The notes under the pieces: generated by a model
What the model was told of the DNA's origin: nothing
Database searches by the model: none
Seen by the model: the letters and a program-made list of their open reading frames with translations, nothing else
NCBI RefSeq assembly: GCF_003063265.1
Contig: NZ_NERU01000026.1
Coordinates: forward strand, 1-39,152
Reading direction: 5' to 3'
Length of the DNA: 39,152 nucleotides
Source: Limnohabitans sp. WS1
GTDB lineage: Bacteria; Pseudomonadota; Gammaproteobacteria; Burkholderiales; Burkholderiaceae_C
In this document: positions 23,101-32,268 of the stretch, piece after piece
How the letters are laid out: each line of letters starts with the position of its first letter
Numbering within the stretch: position 1 is the first letter of the stretch
Made by a program: the position numbers and the translations under genes

Positions 23101-23613
23101 TCAATCCGGCAGATTGCTGGACCCCGCCTGCAGGTCCAGCGACCAGTACTGCCCCACCAGATCGGCACCAAAAGAATGGTGCGGCTCTTCAGACACCAAC
23201 ACGAACCCGGCCTCTTGGTAAATGCGGCGGGCTGCATGCAAGATGTCATTGGTCCACAAAGTGAGCTTTTCGTAACCCTTGGCTTGCGCAAAAGCGATGC
23301 ATTCTTGCGTCAAGCGCCGACCCAGGCCCGCGCCACGCGCATCGGGCTCCACGTACAGCAAGCGCAGCTTGGCCTCTTGCTCGGACACCTTGACCAAAAA
23401 CACCGAGCCCAGAACCTGACCATCGCGTTCAGCGATCCAGGCGCTCTCCCATTCAGCGTCAAAGTTCTTCACGAACTGCGCGGCGATTTCGGCCACCAAG
23501 GCCTCAAAGGTGCCGTCCCAGCCGTATTCTTGCGCGTACAACATGCCCTGGCGGTGCGCCACCCAACCGATGTCGCCCACTCGCAGGCCGCGCAAAACGA
23601 TGTGGGGTGTCAT
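23101..23613 (-). CDS. GNAT-family N-acetyltransferase
   Basis: A 170-aa acetyltransferase. Motif A is LRLLYVEPDARGAGLGRRL (acetyl-CoA pyrophosphate loop RGAGLG), followed by the motif B region CIAFAQAKGYEKLTLWTNDI and ARRIYQEAGFVLVSEE. The start overlaps the stop of the lyase gene as ATGA, so it is the last gene of this operon. It may detoxify an amine or amino-acid-like intermediate or simply ride along; the acceptor is unknown. Confidence 0.9.
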   Translation of the reverse strand: MTPHIVLRGLRVGDIGWVAHRQGMLYAQEYGWDGTFEALVAEIAAQFVKNFDAEWESAWIAERDGQVLGSVFLVKVSEQEAKLRLLYVEPDARGAGLGRRLTQECIAFAQAKGYEKLTLWTNDILHAARRIYQEAGFVLVSEEPHHSFGADLVGQYWSLDLQAGSSNLPD

Positions 23614-24491
23614 GACTTTTCACTGCTTTCGTAGCGCTGCCCCAGCGCCAGCAATTGAGGCGTTTCAATGACAGCGTTCAGGCCATCAAAATCCAACATG
23701 TGGTCTTGCCAGGGCCGCGTGGTCTGGTGGGTGTGCAAGCTCGCGTAGTAGCCCTGCAAGGTGTGCAGCACCGCCCGCGCCGTGCCACCCGGAAAAATCA
23801 CGATCTTGAAGCCACGCTCGCCCAACTCGGCCGCGCTTTGCACCGGCGTCTTGCCGCCTTCGACCATGTTGGCCAAGAGCGGCACACGATTGGCAAACTG
23901 GGCGCAGGCACGGTTCATTTGTTCATCAGACCTGAGCGCCTCGATGAAGAGCGCATCCACCCCGCATTCCAGATAGCGCTCGGCCCGCTCCAGCGCGGCG
24001 TCCAGGCCTTCCACGGCCACCGCGTCGGTGCGCGCCAAAATCAAGGTGTTTTGGTCGTGGCGGGCGTCCAGCGCCGCACGCAACTTACCATGCATCTCGG
24101 CCACCGGCACCACGCCTTTGCCGTCCAGGTGGCCGCAGCGCTTGGGGAAAGTCTGGTCTTCGATCTGGATCATCGCGGCCCCGGCCCGCTCGAAGTCGCG
24201 CACGGTGCGCTGGGTGTTGAGTGCATTGCCAAAGCCGGTGTCGGCGTCCACGATCACGGGAATGTTCACCCGGTCGGTGATGTGGGCCAGGGTCTGTGCG
24301 ACTTCGGTGGCGGTGGTCAGGCCAATGTCGGAGCGACCCAGGCGCGTGTAGGCGATCGATGCACCCGACAGGTACACGGCTTCAAAACCGGCTTGCTGGG
24401 CCACCAGCGCGGTTAGCGCGTCGTACACACCGGGGGCGAGCAAGGCCTGGTCTTGTTGCAGGCGTTGGGCCAAATTGTGCGGCTGACTCAT
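23610..24491 (-). CDS. Isocitrate lyase/PEP mutase-family C-C lyase
   Basis: A 293-aa enzyme. The metal-binding segment is VDADTGFGN (D82, D84), followed by IEDQ (E111) and the catalytic-loop motif KRCGH (C119). The Cys marks lyases of the methylisocitrate, dimethylmalate or isocitrate type rather than PEP mutases or oxaloacetate decarboxylases, which lack it. The reaction would split an alkylated malate or citrate into pyruvate or glyoxylate plus a carboxylate. Overlaps with genes on both sides are ATGA. LeuCD-like hydro-lyase genes lie further up the same strand, the pairing known for dimethylmaleate hydratase and dimethylmalate lyase. Confidence 0.9.
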   Translation of the reverse strand: MSQPHNLAQRLQQDQALLAPGVYDALTALVAQQAGFEAVYLSGASIAYTRLGRSDIGLTTATEVAQTLAHITDRVNIPVIVDADTGFGNALNTQRTVRDFERAGAAMIQIEDQTFPKRCGHLDGKGVVPVAEMHGKLRAALDARHDQNTLILARTDAVAVEGLDAALERAERYLECGVDALFIEALRSDEQMNRACAQFANRVPLLANMVEGGKTPVQSAAELGERGFKIVIFPGGTARAVLHTLQGYYASLHTHQTTRPWQDHMLDFDGLNAVIETPQLLALGQRYESSEKS

Positions 24492-25888
24492 GGCGTGTCT
24501 TTCAAAAGTTGTTGTGCGGTGTGTGCCGCAATGTGCCCACCCGCGATGGCGCTGAGCAAACCATTGCCCGACAAATAACCCCAGACTTCTTGGCCCGACA
24601 CACCCCGTGCTGCGCCGCCTGCGGCCAGCACATTGGGCAGAGGTGTGCCGTCTTGGCGCAACACGCGGGTTTGCGCGTCGATGTCCAAACCCCCTTGGGT
24701 GTGGAACAAAGCGCCTGTCACCTTGATGGCGTGAAACGGGGCTTGCAGGGCGCGTTTGAACGTGCGGCCTGTCGCCGGGTCGGTACCCGGCTGCACGGCG
24801 GTCAAAGTGGCTTGCAAAGCGTCTGGCGGGCAGCCGATCAGCTGCGCCAGTGCAAGCGCATCGGCGGCGTGTTGCACCGCGCCTGCACCTTGCGCCGCTA
24901 CGAAATCGGGAAACTCTTGCGCAAAGGCCAGCAGCGCATCGTCAAACACATTCCAGGCCACACCACCCGGCTGTGCCAGCACATGCACCGCCGCCTCCGA
25001 GTAGCCCTGGGTTTCGTCGTGAAAGCGTTGGCCTTGGGCATTGATCTGCACGCCGCCTTCCATCATCAGCGCCCACGAGATCAATGCGCCCTGCGGCACG
25101 GCCCACGAGCCGTGGCCTTGGTACGCGCCCAAGTCGGCCAGGCGTGCGCCCAGTTGTTGGCCCCACGCAATGGCACTGCCGTCGTTGCCCACATGCCCCG
25201 CATAAGTGGCTTCGGCCATCTCGGGCAGCATCTCTTTCACCATGGCCGCAGCCCCACCAAAACCGTTGCAAGCCAAGATCACCGCATCGCAGCGGATGCG
25301 CTCGGTCTGGCCATCGGGCCTGACAAAACCCACACCGTGGATGCGCTGTGCGTCGTCGGCCCACAGCTCGGTCACTTGCGCTTGTGTGAGCACCACCACG
25401 CCTGCGGCGTCGGCCGCCGCTTGCAGGCGGCTCATGAGACCGGCTCCAGTTTTTTCGGGCACGGCGTGCATGCGGTGGGCGCTGTGGCCGGGGTACAAAA
25501 AGTTGTCCAACACCTGCCAAGGCAGGCCGTGGTGTTGGGCCAGCGCGTCCATGGCAGGGCCGATGTTTTGGGCATAGGCTTGCACCAGGTGCGGTGCGGC
25601 TTGGCCGTGGGCCTTGGCCTGAATGTCTGATGCGAACAAGTCCACGCTGTCGGTGATGCCTTGGGCCTGTTGGGCTTGTGTGCAAGGTGCCGGAATGAAA
25701 CCCGACGACAAAGCGGTAGAGCCCGCAGCAAACGCATCGCGCTCCAACACCACACAATCCAAACCCAAGCGGTGCAATGCCAGCGCGGCCGTGAGGCCAC
25801 AAGCGCCAGCGCCCACGATCACGACCGGTGTGTGGTCCTCGGCTTGCAAATCAGCAGCCCGGCGAACTTGCGGCAGCGGCGCGTTCAT
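24488..25888 (-). CDS. FAD-dependent oxidoreductase (fumarate reductase flavoprotein-like)
   Basis: A 466-aa flavoprotein. The N-terminal dinucleotide fold is PVVIVGAGACGLTAALAL (GxGxxG at 26-31), with E49 of VVLERD as probable ribose ligand and the ALSSGFIPAP segment in the position of the FAD-binding TxxSxG loop. The fumarate-reductase-like region includes LACNGFGG and ALFHTQGGLDIDAQTRVL, and the C-terminal FAD motif AAGGAARGVSGQEVWGYLSG. Family members reduce or desaturate C=C bonds next to a carbonyl or carboxylate. The start is 4 bases after the amidase stop. The substrate is probably an unsaturated or saturated diacid or imide of this pathway, by context only. Confidence 0.88.
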   Translation of the reverse strand: MNAPLPQVRRAADLQAEDHTPVVIVGAGACGLTAALALHRLGLDCVVLERDAFAAGSTALSSGFIPAPCTQAQQAQGITDSVDLFASDIQAKAHGQAAPHLVQAYAQNIGPAMDALAQHHGLPWQVLDNFLYPGHSAHRMHAVPEKTGAGLMSRLQAAADAAGVVVLTQAQVTELWADDAQRIHGVGFVRPDGQTERIRCDAVILACNGFGGAAAMVKEMLPEMAEATYAGHVGNDGSAIAWGQQLGARLADLGAYQGHGSWAVPQGALISWALMMEGGVQINAQGQRFHDETQGYSEAAVHVLAQPGGVAWNVFDDALLAFAQEFPDFVAAQGAGAVQHAADALALAQLIGCPPDALQATLTAVQPGTDPATGRTFKRALQAPFHAIKVTGALFHTQGGLDIDAQTRVLRQDGTPLPNVLAAGGAARGVSGQEVWGYLSGNGLLSAIAGGHIAAHTAQQLLKDTP

Positions 25889-25892
25889 GGTG

Positions 25893-26495
25893 TCAGCCCA
25901 GTTGTTTCAAAAAAGTGGCGCTGTCCATGACATCACCCACCGACCCCATGTCGGCCAGCGCGGCCTGGTGCGCGGCGTCGCTGAAGGCGGCGCAACCGTC
26001 GGACAAGACGATGGCGTGGTAATCACGCACATGGGCATCGCGCACCGTGCTGGCCACGCCACCGTTGGTGACGATCCCGCATACCACCAAGGTGTCGATG
26101 CCCGATTTTTTCAGCACCCAGTCGAGTTGCGTGTTGAAGAAAGCCGAATACGCCACTTTGAACACCGACACATCGACCAGCGGGGCCAACAGGTCCACAT
26201 TGGCCTGACCCCGGCTGCCGGGCGCGAAGTCGCCCTTGCGCAAAAACGGGCGGCGCTCTTTGAGGTGGGCCGAAATCATGGGCTCGCCCTGCGCATCGGG
26301 CCAGAGGGTGAACAGGCTGGCGGTGACCAAGCCGCCATGGGCTTTGATGGCACGCGCCACCGGGGCCATGCGCTCGGGCAGCTTCACCGCCTCGGCGCTC
26401 AGGGTGTTGCCCCGGGCATAAGCGCCGTCGGGCGCGAGAAAGTCGTTTTGCAGGTCCACGATGACCATGCCCAATTTGGCGTTCTTCAAATTCAT
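25893..26495 (-). CDS. Cysteine hydrolase, isochorismatase family (amidase-like)
   Basis: A 200-aa enzyme with the catalytic triad of isochorismatase-fold amidohydrolases: D14 (VDLQNDF), K113 (VFKVAYSAFF) and C139 (VVCGIVTNGGV). Cys-containing members include nicotinamidase, N-carbamoylsarcosine amidase and maleamate amidase, and release ammonia from an amide. GAGGAGA 4 bases before the ATG at 26495 fixes the start. It leads the amidase-oxidoreductase-lyase-GNAT segment and lies below a REPIN that separates it from hyuA. Maleamate- or carbamoyl-type amidase activity is suggested by its neighbours. Confidence 0.92.
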   Translation of the reverse strand: MNLKNAKLGMVIVDLQNDFLAPDGAYARGNTLSAEAVKLPERMAPVARAIKAHGGLVTASLFTLWPDAQGEPMISAHLKERRPFLRKGDFAPGSRGQANVDLLAPLVDVSVFKVAYSAFFNTQLDWVLKKSGIDTLVVCGIVTNGGVASTVRDAHVRDYHAIVLSDGCAAFSDAAHQAALADMGSVGDVMDSATFLKQLG

Positions 26496-26593
26496 ACGTT
26501 CTCCTCGTGTTGTCCAAGTACCCCAAAACTTTGTCGGACTGCAGCATGGATACGGCCAGATGAAGCCTGAAATGTTGGCCCCCCGATCAGCCC

Positions 26594-26669
26594 GTAGGTC
26601 GGTGGCTTCAGCCCCGACATGCAACCTTAGCCCCATTGAGCCATGTCGGACCTGAAGGTACCGACCTAC
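26594..26669. repeat. REPIN-like element between hyuA and the amidase gene
   Basis: Two 28-nt near-identical sequences stand in inverted orientation (26594-26621 and 26642-26669) with a 20-nt spacer. Both begin GTAGGTCGGT and end GACATG when read outward to inward, and each can form its own small hairpin around CTTCAG. This is the layout of a REP doublet. The spacer from 26496 to 26718 holds no gene; the REPIN is its main content. Confidence 0.8.
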
Positions 26670-26718
26670 AAAAGCCCAATGAAATTCCACCTCATCCACC
26701 ACTGCTTTCCTTCACACT

Positions 26719-28803
26719 TCAGCCCAACTGAGCACTGGTGCGCTCCACCAACAGGTTGCCCAGTTTGTCTACACGGCCTTCAAAGCCCGGCTCCAACCAC
26801 ACGGTCGTATCAGGCTGCTCCAAAATTGCCGGGCCTTGCACCACGGTGCCCACGGGCAGGCTCAAGCGTTCGTAGCGCTGCGCCGTCCACCACTGGCCCT
26901 GGTGGTACACCTGCTGCTCGCCCACGGGGGCCGTACGACCTTCGCCTTGCGGGGCCAGTACAGCCAGGTCAAACTTGGGCCGCCGCCCGATGCGGGCATA
27001 ACGCAGGTTCATCACGCGGATCACCGGGCCTTGCAGCACGCGACCAAAGGCGTGTTGGTAGGCCGTTTCAAACGCCGCCAACAATCCGGCGGCATTCAAA
27101 GCTTCGCGCTTCAGGGGCACTTGCAGCGTGTGGGTTTGGCCCATGTAGAGCATGTCAAAGCTGATGACCTCGTCCACCCGCACAAAATTCACACCGGCAG
27201 AATCCAGGCGCACCTGGCAGGCTTCGGCCAAGCCATCCACGCGTTCCAGCAAAGCAGGCCAAGCCACATCGGCCAAGGCCACGTTCAAGGTCTGCACCGC
27301 GTCGTGGCGCATGTCGGCCATCACGCAGCCCAGCGCCGAGGTCACGCCAGGGTAACGCGGCACGATGCCAGTGGTCACGCCCACCTCGCGCATCATGGCG
27401 CAGACATGCAAACCGCCGCCGCCGCCAAAAGGCATGTAGGCAAACTGGCGCGGATCGTGCCCGCGCTCGATCGACACCACGCGGATCGCGCCCGCCATGC
27501 GGGCATTGGCCACCGTCAAAATCGCTTCGGCCGCCGCCAGCGCCGTCAAACCCAAGGGCTCGGCCACATGCTGGGCAATGGCTGTTTCTGACAAACCTGA
27601 ATCGAGCTTTTGCAGCAAACCGCCGCCCAAAGGTCGGTCGGCCGCAATGCGGCCCAGCAGCACATTGGCATCGGTCACCGTGGGGCGAGTGTTGCCGCGC
27701 CCATAGCAGGCCGGGCCGGGAATGCTGCCGGCCGACTCGGGGCCCACTTGCAGCATGCCACCCGCATCGACCGAGGCGATCGAGCCGCCACCGGCGCCGA
27801 TGGTCTCGATCTGGATCATGGGCGAGCGCACCACCAGTCCAAACTCGATCGAGGTTTGCGCGGCGAGGGCCGCTTCGCCACCGGCCACCAAAGACACGTC
27901 AAACGAGGTGCCACCGATGTCGCCAGTGATCACGTTTTCAAAGCCCGAAGCGCGGGCGATTTCGGCGCAGGCCATCACGCCCGCCGCCGGACCCGACAGC
28001 GCGGTGCGTACCGGCACATCACAAGCAGTCTGGCGCGACATCACGCCGCCATTGCTTTGAACGATCAAGAGTTCACCGCCAAAGCCTTGGGCACGCAAGT
28101 CGCCATCCAAGCGCTGCAAATAGCTGCCCACCACGGGCTGCAAGGCGGCATTGAGCGTGGCGGTGGAGCAGCGCTCGAACTCACGGATCTCGGGCAGCAC
28201 TTCGCTGGCGGCGGTCACATAGCTGTTGGGCCAGATTTCACGCACGGCGGCCACAGCGGCTTGTTCGTTGCCGGGGTTGGCATAGGCGTGCACAAAGAAC
28301 ACACACACCGCCTCGCAGCCTTCGGCCAGCAGGGCGCGGGCTTGTTCGCGCACCTGATCCAGATTCACGGGCGTGTGCAACTGGCCATCGGCCAACACGC
28401 GCTCGTCCACTTCCAGACGCCAGGCGCGGGGCACCACCGGAGTGTAGCTGCCGCGCAGGCCCCAGGTTTGCGGGCGGTCGCGGCGGCGCATTTCCAGCAC
28501 GTCGCGGAACCCGCGCGTGGTGATGATGCCGGTGCGGGCGATCTTGCGCTCCAGCAAGGCGTTGGTCCCCACTGTCGTGCCGTGCACGATCGTGGCAATC
28601 TCTTTGGCGCCATCGGCACCGGTGTTGCCGGTCACTTTGGCGATGCCGTTCATGAAGCCCCGGGCTTCTTCGCCTCGGGTCGACGGCACCTTGACAATGC
28701 GGGCCTGGCCGGTTTTTTCGTCCAGCACAAACAGGTCGGTAAACGTACCACCCACGTCCACACCCACCACCCAATGCGGCTGATTCACTGCTGCCTCGCT
28801 CAT
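26719..28803 (-). CDS. HyuA: hydantoinase/oxoprolinase family subunit A
   Basis: A 694-aa ATP-binding subunit. The N-terminal Hydant_A_N domain begins VVGVDVGGTFTDLFVLDE (actin/HSP70-type phosphate loop), followed by KVPSTRGEEARGFMNGIAKV and HGTTVGTNALLERK. The central Hydantoinase_A domain contains SNGGVMSRQTACDVPVRTAL, then SGPAAGV and GDIGGTSFDVSLV. The C-terminal domain is FGGGGGLHVCAM onward. With HyuB it hydrolyses a cyclic amide (hydantoin, 5-oxoproline, N-methylhydantoin, pyrrolidone, or a carboxylation reaction in acetone/acetophenone carboxylases) at the cost of ATP. The start overlaps the hyuB stop by 4 bp. Confidence 0.95.
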   Translation of the reverse strand: MSEAAVNQPHWVVGVDVGGTFTDLFVLDEKTGQARIVKVPSTRGEEARGFMNGIAKVTGNTGADGAKEIATIVHGTTVGTNALLERKIARTGIITTRGFRDVLEMRRRDRPQTWGLRGSYTPVVPRAWRLEVDERVLADGQLHTPVNLDQVREQARALLAEGCEAVCVFFVHAYANPGNEQAAVAAVREIWPNSYVTAASEVLPEIREFERCSTATLNAALQPVVGSYLQRLDGDLRAQGFGGELLIVQSNGGVMSRQTACDVPVRTALSGPAAGVMACAEIARASGFENVITGDIGGTSFDVSLVAGGEAALAAQTSIEFGLVVRSPMIQIETIGAGGGSIASVDAGGMLQVGPESAGSIPGPACYGRGNTRPTVTDANVLLGRIAADRPLGGGLLQKLDSGLSETAIAQHVAEPLGLTALAAAEAILTVANARMAGAIRVVSIERGHDPRQFAYMPFGGGGGLHVCAMMREVGVTTGIVPRYPGVTSALGCVMADMRHDAVQTLNVALADVAWPALLERVDGLAEACQVRLDSAGVNFVRVDEVISFDMLYMGQTHTLQVPLKREALNAAGLLAAFETAYQHAFGRVLQGPVIRVMNLRYARIGRRPKFDLAVLAPQGEGRTAPVGEQQVYHQGQWWTAQRYERLSLPVGTVVQGPAILEQPDTTVWLEPGFEGRVDKLGNLLVERTSAQLG

Positions 28804-30485
28804 GCTTGTTCCTTGGTGTAACCCAGTGCGCTGTCTTTGGCACGGTCTTGCGCCGAGCGCTCAGCGGGCGATCCCCAGCCGCCGCCGCCCGGGGTTTGCA
28901 GGCGCACGCGGTCGCCTTTTTTCAGGTGGATGCCCAACATCTTGGACACCATGGGTGGCGTCTTCCATTCGCCGTTTTGGCAATACTCGAACACATTGGG
29001 CAGCGCAGGCTGGCCACCGTGAATGCCTTTGGGCGCGGACTTGCCGCGCTCGCCAAAAATGAAAGCCTCGGCGCTGTCTTCAAGCAATTCAATTTCGTAA
29101 ATCGCGCCCAAGCCGCCCCGGTGCTGGCCATCGCCGCCCGAGCCGGGGCGCAAGGCCCATTGCGTGAAGCGCACCGGGTAGGCCGCTTCCAAAATTTCCA
29201 TGGGCGGGATGGTGGCGGTCGAGATGGGCGCATTGCCATGCGACAAGCCGTCGCCATCCGAATGGCCGCCGTGCCCGCCACCAAAGAAGCTGAACATCAC
29301 CCAGCGCTGGCCTTTGCGCTTGTCGTCGGTGCGGTGCCCGGCGATCGACAAGGCGTTGATGGTGCCGTAGGCATGGGCCACTGCCCGCTGCGGGTCGGCC
29401 AGGGCCGTGGCGCTGAAGATCACATCGATCATGCGCAAAATGGTTTCGGTGTAGCCACCCACCGGACGCGGGCGCGAAGCGCTGATGACCAGGCCATCGG
29501 GGATCACAAAGTCCACCGCATCGAGCACACCCGCGTTGGCGGGCACGTCGGGGAAGACATGCTTCAAAGCCACATAACAAGCGGCCACCGCTGTGGCGCG
29601 TGAGATGTTCACCGGACCCGCGCACTGCGCCGAGGTGCGCGAAAAGTCCAGCGTCAGCCGGTCACCGGCCACCGTCATGTCGAGTGCAATGGTGAGCAGC
29701 TCGTCTTTCACACCGTCGTTGTCCAGCACGTCTTCAAAGCTGTAGCGGCCATCGGGCAGGCTGGTGATGTGCGAGCGCATCAGGCGCACGGCGCGTGTGC
29801 GCAACTCCACCAGGGCCTGCGCCACTTTGGCGTCGCCGTATTCGTCGAGCAAACCGTCCAGGCGGCGGGCACCCAATTCGAGCGCGGCCAGCTGGCCGTT
29901 CAGGTCACCCCACAGGCTGTCGGGCAAGCGGGTGTTGGCGCGAAGGATGGCCAGCACGTCGTCGTCGAGCACACCGCCGCGCAAGATGCGCACCGGCGGG
30001 ATCTGCACCGCTTCTTGCCAGCACTCGGTCGCCGCTGGGTTGTAGTTGCCGGGCACCGCACCACCCACGTCGTGCCAGTGCGCGGCCGAGGCCAAAAAGC
30101 AATACAACTGCCCATTGCGAAAGCAGGGCTTGACCAGCTTGAAGTCGTTGGCGTGGGTGCCGCCCTCGTAGGGGTCGTTGAACAGCCAGACATCACCCGG
30201 CTGCATGCCGCCGCGCTCGGCGGCCACGCGCATGGCGGCGCGCACGGCAAAAGCCATGGCCCCCACAAACACAGGCAAGCCCGACTTGCCCTGGATCAGG
30301 GTGTCACCGGTGAGGGCGTCGTACAGGCCGTGGCAAGCGTCGTGCGCCTCGGCAATGATGGGGTTGAAGGCGCTGCGGTACAGCGTCGCGTCCATCTCGT
30401 CGGCAATCTGTTCAAGTCGGCCGCGCAGCACGGCCAATGTCACGGGGTCCATCACCGGTTCAATTACACGTTCAGTCGGGTTCAT
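28800..30485 (-). CDS. HyuB: hydantoinase/oxoprolinase family subunit B
   Basis: A 561-aa catalytic-type subunit of the family, normal length. Family segments are DPVTLAVLRGRLEQIADEMD, TLYRSAFNPIIAEAHD, WLFNDPYEGGTHANDFKLVK (metal-binding candidates D, H, D), GGYTETILRMIDVIF and the C-terminal GKSAPKGIHGG with VRLQTPGGGGWGSPAERS. It forms a complex with HyuA. Both ends overlap neighbours by ATGA (LeuD-like upstream, HyuA downstream), so stoichiometric coupled expression is likely. An internal ATG (MDPVTLAVL) is an alternative start. Confidence 0.95.
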   Translation of the reverse strand: MNPTERVIEPVMDPVTLAVLRGRLEQIADEMDATLYRSAFNPIIAEAHDACHGLYDALTGDTLIQGKSGLPVFVGAMAFAVRAAMRVAAERGGMQPGDVWLFNDPYEGGTHANDFKLVKPCFRNGQLYCFLASAAHWHDVGGAVPGNYNPAATECWQEAVQIPPVRILRGGVLDDDVLAILRANTRLPDSLWGDLNGQLAALELGARRLDGLLDEYGDAKVAQALVELRTRAVRLMRSHITSLPDGRYSFEDVLDNDGVKDELLTIALDMTVAGDRLTLDFSRTSAQCAGPVNISRATAVAACYVALKHVFPDVPANAGVLDAVDFVIPDGLVISASRPRPVGGYTETILRMIDVIFSATALADPQRAVAHAYGTINALSIAGHRTDDKRKGQRWVMFSFFGGGHGGHSDGDGLSHGNAPISTATIPPMEILEAAYPVRFTQWALRPGSGGDGQHRGGLGAIYEIELLEDSAEAFIFGERGKSAPKGIHGGQPALPNVFEYCQNGEWKTPPMVSKMLGIHLKKGDRVRLQTPGGGGWGSPAERSAQDRAKDSALGYTKEQA

Positions 30486-30985
30486 GCAGGCTTTCTTTGT
30501 TTGAGCAGAGGCAGCAAGCCCCCTGCATCGACCATGTCCATCAAAAATTCAGGAATCGGGGCGCAGGCCAAGCGCTGACCGTTCGCGCGAATCACCACCG
30601 GGGTGTCGCCCTCAAACGTCACACCCACACGCTCGCCCTCTTCGATCTTGTCGGCTTCTGGGCATGTCAAGAGCAGCAGGCCCAGGTTGAAGGCGTTGCG
30701 GAAATACAGACCGCTGTAAGACGGTGCAATCACCGCCGCCAGGCCCAGGTGCCGCAGCACACCGGCCGCCTGTTCGCGCGATGACCCGATGCCAAAGTTG
30801 GCCCCGGCCACAATCACATCGCCCTCGCGCACGCCCGAAGCGAAGTCGGTGCGCACCGCCTCAAGGCAATGCCAGCCGATCACTTCCAGGCCATGCTTCA
30901 TGTAAGCGCCGGGGGCCAGGGCATCGGTGTCCACATCGGCACCGAGCCGCCACACCCGTGCGTTGTCAAATGCGCGCTGTGTCAT
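30482..30985 (-). CDS. LeuD-like small subunit of an aconitase-family hydro-lyase
   Basis: A 167-aa swivel-domain subunit. The N-terminal motif is VDTDALAPGAYMKHG and the active-site loop is GANFGIGSSREQAAGVLRHL (catalytic Ser and Arg in SSRE). It pairs with the LeuC-like gene just upstream (ATGA overlap at 30982-30985). Candidates in this family are isopropylmalate isomerase, homoaconitase, citraconate/maleate hydratase and 2,3-dimethylmaleate hydratase. The catabolic setting argues against leucine biosynthesis. Confidence 0.93.
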   Translation of the reverse strand: MTQRAFDNARVWRLGADVDTDALAPGAYMKHGLEVIGWHCLEAVRTDFASGVREGDVIVAGANFGIGSSREQAAGVLRHLGLAAVIAPSYSGLYFRNAFNLGLLLLTCPEADKIEEGERVGVTFEGDTPVVIRANGQRLACAPIPEFLMDMVDAGGLLPLLKQRKPA

Positions 30986-32268
30986 GCCAGCACCTCGCGT
31001 GCATCGCTGATGCGCCCGCGCAAAGCCGAGGCTGCCACGGTGTAGGGCGAAGCCAAATACACGTTCACGCTGGCCGGGCCCATGCGGCCTTTGAAGTTGC
31101 GGGCGGTGGTTGAGATCACGGTGGAGCCTTCGGGGAAAGTCGCGCCGTAGCCCGCACACGCGCCGCAGCTGTTGGGCAGCACCATGGCCCCGGCGTCCAG
31201 CAAGGTTTGCATCACGCCTTCTTGTGTGGCCTGGGCTTGTTCACGGGCGCTGGCGGGTGCCACCATGAGCTGCACACCCGCAGCCACGCGCTGGCCCTTG
31301 AGCACCGAAGCGGCGGCACGCAGGTCTTCGAGCTTGGCACCGGTGCAGGCACCGATGTACGCAATGTTCGGCATCACGTCGGCAAACTTGGCCACATCCC
31401 GCGTGTTGGCGGGGCTGTGCGGCGCGGCCACCTGGGGGCTGAGGCTGCTCGCATCAAAGCTGTGCTGTTCAAAATCGGCATCTTCGTCGGTGTGCCACTG
31501 CTCAGCCCCTGCCAGATGTTCAGGTGCCACGCCAATGCCGCGCAGGTGCTGCAAGGTGGTCTCGTCTGCCGCGATCAAGCCGGCCTGCGCGCCCATCTCA
31601 GCACTCATGTTGGACAGCGTCATGCGCTCGGCCATGCTCAGTGCCTGCACCGCAGGCCCTGCAAACTCCACTGCCTGGTATTGCCCGCCATTCATGCCAA
31701 AGCGCCCCACCATGTGCAGCATCATGTCTTTGGCCGACACGCCATGTTGCAGGCGGCCCGACCAGTGCATGCGCAAGGTGCGTGGCACCTGCACCCAAAT
31801 TTGGCCCGTCACACACACCCCCAGCATTTCGGTCGCACCGATGCCGAACATGTAGCAACCAAAAGCACCGCCTGTGGGCGAATGGGAGTCGCCCCCCACA
31901 CAAAACATGCCGGGCTTCAAGTGACCGCGCTCGGGCAGCACCACATGGCAAATGCCCTCGCTGTCGATCACATGGGGCAACTTCCATTGTTTGGCCGTGT
32001 CGCGTGCGATCTGCACAATCTGCTGCGCATCCGCGTCTTGTGCGGGCACATAGTGGTCCAGCACCAGCACCACTTTGTTTTTGTCCCAAATTTCAGCCCC
32101 CAGCTCGTCCAGCATGGGTTTCAAGCGGCGCGGACCCGATGAGTCGTGGAACATGGCCAGGTCGACGTTGCAAGTGACCACCTCACCCACGGCCACATGG
32201 CTGCGGCCAGCGGCACGGGCGATCAGCTTTTGGGCCAGGGTTTGTGGCCGTAAAGGGCTTGTGTTCAT
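30982..32268 (-). CDS. LeuC-like large subunit of an aconitase-family hydro-lyase
   Basis: A 428-aa [4Fe-4S] subunit. The cluster and active-site segments are visible: FCVGGDSHSPTGGAFG, IAYIGACTGAKLEDLRAAA (first Cys) and LPNSCGACAGYGATFPEG (two Cys), followed by STTARNFKGRMG. Its length is that of the archaeal-type LeuC/HacA/DmdA group (about 420), shorter than E. coli LeuC. AGGAG 10 bases before the ATG at 32268 supports the start, which overlaps the Bug receptor stop. It probably hydrates an alkylmaleate or isomerises the hydroxy-acid; the substrate is inferred from operon context. Confidence 0.93.
   Translation of the reverse strand: MNTSPLRPQTLAQKLIARAAGRSHVAVGEVVTCNVDLAMFHDSSGPRRLKPMLDELGAEIWDKNKVVLVLDHYVPAQDADAQQIVQIARDTAKQWKLPHVIDSEGICHVVLPERGHLKPGMFCVGGDSHSPTGGAFGCYMFGIGATEMLGVCVTGQIWVQVPRTLRMHWSGRLQHGVSAKDMMLHMVGRFGMNGGQYQAVEFAGPAVQALSMAERMTLSNMSAEMGAQAGLIAADETTLQHLRGIGVAPEHLAGAEQWHTDEDADFEQHSFDASSLSPQVAAPHSPANTRDVAKFADVMPNIAYIGACTGAKLEDLRAAASVLKGQRVAAGVQLMVAPASAREQAQATQEGVMQTLLDAGAMVLPNSCGACAGYGATFPEGSTVISTTARNFKGRMGPASVNVYLASPYTVAASALRGRISDAREVLA

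Noticed and set aside
24296..25630. 444-aa plus-strand ORF
   Set aside because: Antisense to the lyase and FAD oxidoreductase genes; no domain.
27610..28821. 403-aa plus-strand ORF
   Set aside because: Antisense to hyuA; no recognisable domain and composition of a shadow frame.
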